Of a stretch of DNA of 63,027 nt, positions 61,027-63,027 are shown in pieces. Numbering within the stretch: the stretch's first letter is position 1; every line of letters begins with the position of its first letter. Source of the stretch: Chloroflexota bacterium (GTDB lineage: Bacteria; Chloroflexota; UBA11872; UBA12225); NCBI GenBank assembly GCA_030447525.1, contig JAUJOR010000024.1, positions 1 through 63,027 on the forward strand. Direction: 5' to 3'. A model generated the notes under the pieces. That model did no database searches. It was not told the origin of the DNA and worked only from the letters and a program-made list of their open reading frames with translations. The position numbers were made by a program, and so were the translations under genes.

Positions 61027-61575
61027 ATGACGGAGAAGGTCGAAACAGCGTCTCTGCGCTTGCACGTCAATGGCGAGACTCACGTAGTGTCGGTCAGCGC
61101 GGAGCGCACGCTGTTGAGCGTCTTGCGTGACGACCTGGATCTGACCGGGACGAAGTACGGCTGCGGCGAGGCGCAGTGTGGCGCCTGCATCGTCCTGCTG
61201 GACGATGATCCCGTCCCGGCCTGCGCCCTGCCGGCCGCGTCCGCCGTCGGCAGGGCGGTGCTGACGTTCGAGGGGCTGGCCAAGGGGGGGGGGGACGGGG
61301 AGGGTGACCGCCTGGGAGCGGTGCGGGCGCCGCTCGACGGGGAGGGATTGCATCCCGTGCAGCGGGCGTTCATCGCCGAGACGGCGATGCAGTGCGGCTA
61401 CTGCACCCCGGGGATGATCATGCAGGCCGTGGCGCTGTTGCGCCGGCAAGCGCGACCGAGCGACGCGGAGATCGTGCACGCCATGAACGGGAACCTGTGT
61501 CGCTGCGGCGTGTACCCCCAGATCCTGCGCGCCGTGCGTCGCGCGGCCGAGCTGCTGGCGGTGCAGGGGCCATGA
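61027..61575 (+). CDS. (2Fe-2S)-binding subunit of a molybdenum hydroxylase
   Basis: 182 residues with both [2Fe-2S] sites of the xanthine oxidase family: GTKYGCGEAQCGACIVLLDD plus the following Cys (plant-type ferredoxin domain), and MQCGYCTPGMIMQ with LCRCGVYPQI (helical domain). It passes electrons from the molybdenum site. A Gly/Asp-rich loop (KGGGDGEGDR) interrupts the linker. ATG 61027 follows GAGAGGAG. It overlaps the large subunit gene by ATGA. No FAD (CoxM-type) subunit gene precedes it. Confidence 0.93.
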   Translation: MTEKVETASLRLHVNGETHVVSVSAERTLLSVLRDDLDLTGTKYGCGEAQCGACIVLLDDDPVPACALPAASAVGRAVLTFEGLAKGGGDGEGDRLGAVRAPLDGEGLHPVQRAFIAETAMQCGYCTPGMIMQAVALLRRQARPSDAEIVHAMNGNLCRCGVYPQILRAVRRAAELLAVQGP

Positions 61576-63027
61576 GCACCGGACCCGCTGGCGGTGGCCC
61601 AGGAGGGGCGGTGGCGGAAGGGCATCCGACGTCGATCCGAGACTGGCTCGAGATCGGCGCCGACGGCGTGGTGACCGTCTACACCGGGAAGGTGGAGGTG
61701 GGGCAGAACATCCGTACCTGGCTGGCCCAGGCGGTGGCAGACGAGCTGGGTGTGGCCCTGGACGCCGTGCGCCTGGTGATGGCCGATACCGGGCGCACGC
61801 CGTTCGACCCCGGGACGTTCGGGAGCCGCTCGACGCCGGGCATGGCGCCGCTGCTGCGCCGGGCCGCGGCGGCGGCGCGGGAAGTCCTCCTCGATGTGGC
61901 GGCCGAGCGGTGGGAAGCCAACCGTGACGACCTTCAAGTGCAGGGTGGGCGGGTGGTTCACCCGGAGACCGGCCAGGCCCTGCGGTTCGGGGAGCTGGCG
62001 CAGGGGCAGGCGCTGGCCGCGGTGGTGCCGGACGACATGCCCACCTTGCCGCGAGCGTCCTGGCAGCTTTCTGGCACGTCGGCGATGAAGGTGGGGGCCG
62101 TGGCGCTGGTCACCGGGACGCATCGCTACGCCTCTGACGTCAAGCGGCCGGGGATGCGTTACGGCAAGATGCTGCGCCCGGCGGGATTCGGCGCCACGCT
62201 CCAGGCGCTGGACGTGCGCGGGGCGGAGGCGCTCCCCGGCGTGCTGGTGGTACAGGAGGGCGAGGCCAATCTATCTGGTCTCTCTGGGGCGGGCGCGGCC
62301 CCTCCCGGCGCAGCGGGGCTGGCCAGCGTGGTCGGAGTGGTGGCAGCGGATGAAGGGACGACGACGCGGGCGGTGGCGGCGCTGCGGGCGCAGTGGGAGG
62401 TCCCACCACAGCCGGCGGCTGGCGAGCTGTTCTCCTACCTCAAGACCCATCCGGCGGACGAAGACACCGAGCGGCGCTTCGCCGGCGGGCCACAGCACGT
62501 TGCCGGGTCGGTGGAGGAGGGGCTCGCAGCCGCCGACTACACCCTGCGTCAGACCTATACCGCCGCCTACATCGCGCACGCCCCGCTGGAGACGCGGGTG
62601 GCCGTGGCGGAGTGGGGGGCCCAGGGGGAGCTGACGGTGTGGACGGGGACGCAGCGCCCGTTCGGGGTGCGACGGCAGCTCGCGGAGCGTTTCGGCCTGC
62701 GAGAGGAACAGGTGCGGGTGATCGTGCCGGATACCGGCTCCGGGTATGGGGGCAAGCATTACGGCGACGCCGCCGTGGAGGCGGCGCTCCTGGCGCGGGC
62801 CGCCGGAGCGCCGGTGCGGGTGGCGTGGACACGAGATGAGGAGTTCACGTGGGCCTATTTTAGGCCGGCGGGGGTGATCGAGATTCGGAGTGGGGCAAGC
62901 GCGGACGGGGCGCTGCTGGCATGGGAGCACCACACCTATAACGCCGGGCCGGCGGGGATTCGTACGCCGTACGAGGTGCCACACCAGCACGTGGAGAACC
63001 ACGTCACACGCACCCCCCTCCGCCAGC
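61572..63027 (+). CDS. molybdopterin-binding large subunit of a molybdenum hydroxylase, 3'-partial
   Basis: The frame from ATG 61572 has no stop before the window end (485 codons). It reads WLEIGADGVVTVYTGKVEVGQNIRT, then LAQAVADELGV, ADTGRTPFDPGTFGSRSTP, YASDVKRPGM, and further on TQRPFGVRRQLAERFGL, VIVPDTGSGYGGKHYGDAAVEAALLAR and VAWTRDEEFTW. This is the isoquinoline/nicotinate/aldehyde oxidoreductase large-subunit type. It hydroxylates an N-heterocycle or aldehyde at the Mo-pterin. The 3' half, with the catalytic Glu, lies outside the window. The ATGA overlap couples it to the small subunit. Confidence 0.93.
   Translation, partial: MSTGPAGGGPGGAVAEGHPTSIRDWLEIGADGVVTVYTGKVEVGQNIRTWLAQAVADELGVALDAVRLVMADTGRTPFDPGTFGSRSTPGMAPLLRRAAAAAREVLLDVAAERWEANRDDLQVQGGRVVHPETGQALRFGELAQGQALAAVVPDDMPTLPRASWQLSGTSAMKVGAVALVTGTHRYASDVKRPGMRYGKMLRPAGFGATLQALDVRGAEALPGVLVVQEGEANLSGLSGAGAAPPGAAGLASVVGVVAADEGTTTRAVAALRAQWEVPPQPAAGELFSYLKTHPADEDTERRFAGGPQHVAGSVEEGLAAADYTLRQTYTAAYIAHAPLETRVAVAEWGAQGELTVWTGTQRPFGVRRQLAERFGLREEQVRVIVPDTGSGYGGKHYGDAAVEAALLARAAGAPVRVAWTRDEEFTWAYFRPAGVIEIRSGASADGALLAWEHHTYNAGPAGIRTPYEVPHQHVENHVTRTPLRQ

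Overview
The window is very GC-rich (most 60-base lines hold about 40 G/C), densely coded on both strands, and reads like one stretch of a bacterial chromosome. The ordered housekeeping block rpsB-tsf-pyrH-frr-cdsA-dxr-rseP-mutS, a divergent SIS-type sugar isomerase, a MerR-like HTH protein with a coiled coil and a Trp-rich tail, and many catabolic oxidoreductases and TIM-barrel enzymes suggest Chloroflexota (Thermomicrobia-like). That placement is inference; no rRNA or tRNA gene was recognised.

Layout. 1-4076: a YgjP-like metallopeptidase (5' end possibly outside the window), an alpha/beta hydrolase, an HpcH/HpaI aldolase, then a 730-base intergenic region with a consensus promoter, a perfect 55-bp tandem duplication of a two-hairpin module and an intrinsic terminator (candidate structured RNA), then a metallophosphoesterase. 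4253-14595: the translation / lipid / isoprenoid / protease / mismatch-repair block. 14809-26110: response regulator and a carbon-catabolism neighbourhood (SDR, DapA-like aldolase, amidase, two glycoside-hydrolase-like TIM barrels, HIBADH-like dehydrogenase, sugar isomerase/epimerase, phosphotriesterase family). 26422-32751: two GDP-heptose pathway genes (gmhB, hddA-like) around a Trm112-like protein, then hflX, dapF, miaA. 33019-37698: an eroding sugar-catabolism island with lower GC in the line sampled: orphan sugar-binding lipoprotein, ThuA protein, one intact Gfo/Idh/MocA dehydrogenase, then fragments of an epimerase, a cupin, a second Gfo/Idh/MocA and a GntR regulator. 37860-44742: HTH coiled-coil protein, fchA-like cyclodeaminase, mutL, pirin, methyltransferase. 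45018-46723: an IS1182-family element with intact 20-bp ends but a frameshifted transposase. 46730-53728: GYD protein, phytanoyl-CoA dioxygenase, an orphan osmoprotectant-type ABC ATPase and a heterodimeric ABC exporter. 53820-63027: YihY-type membrane protein, response regulator, TauE/SafE permease, phosphoglucose-isomerase-like protein, RecQ-like helicase, and the small and large subunits of a molybdenum hydroxylase, the large one cut by the window end.

Two themes recur. First, short-period tandem duplications (9-66 bp) occur in intergenic DNA and inside conserved genes, including a duplicated active-site helix in RseP and a duplicated decapeptide in the YihY protein. Second, several genes (pirin, fchA, gmhB, mutS) have a -10-like hexamer ending only 7-9 bases before the start codon, suggesting leaderless or nearly leaderless mRNAs. 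The least explained objects are the 2918-3199 structured RNA and a 79-bp dispersed repeat whose edge lies on the stop codon of two unrelated genes.
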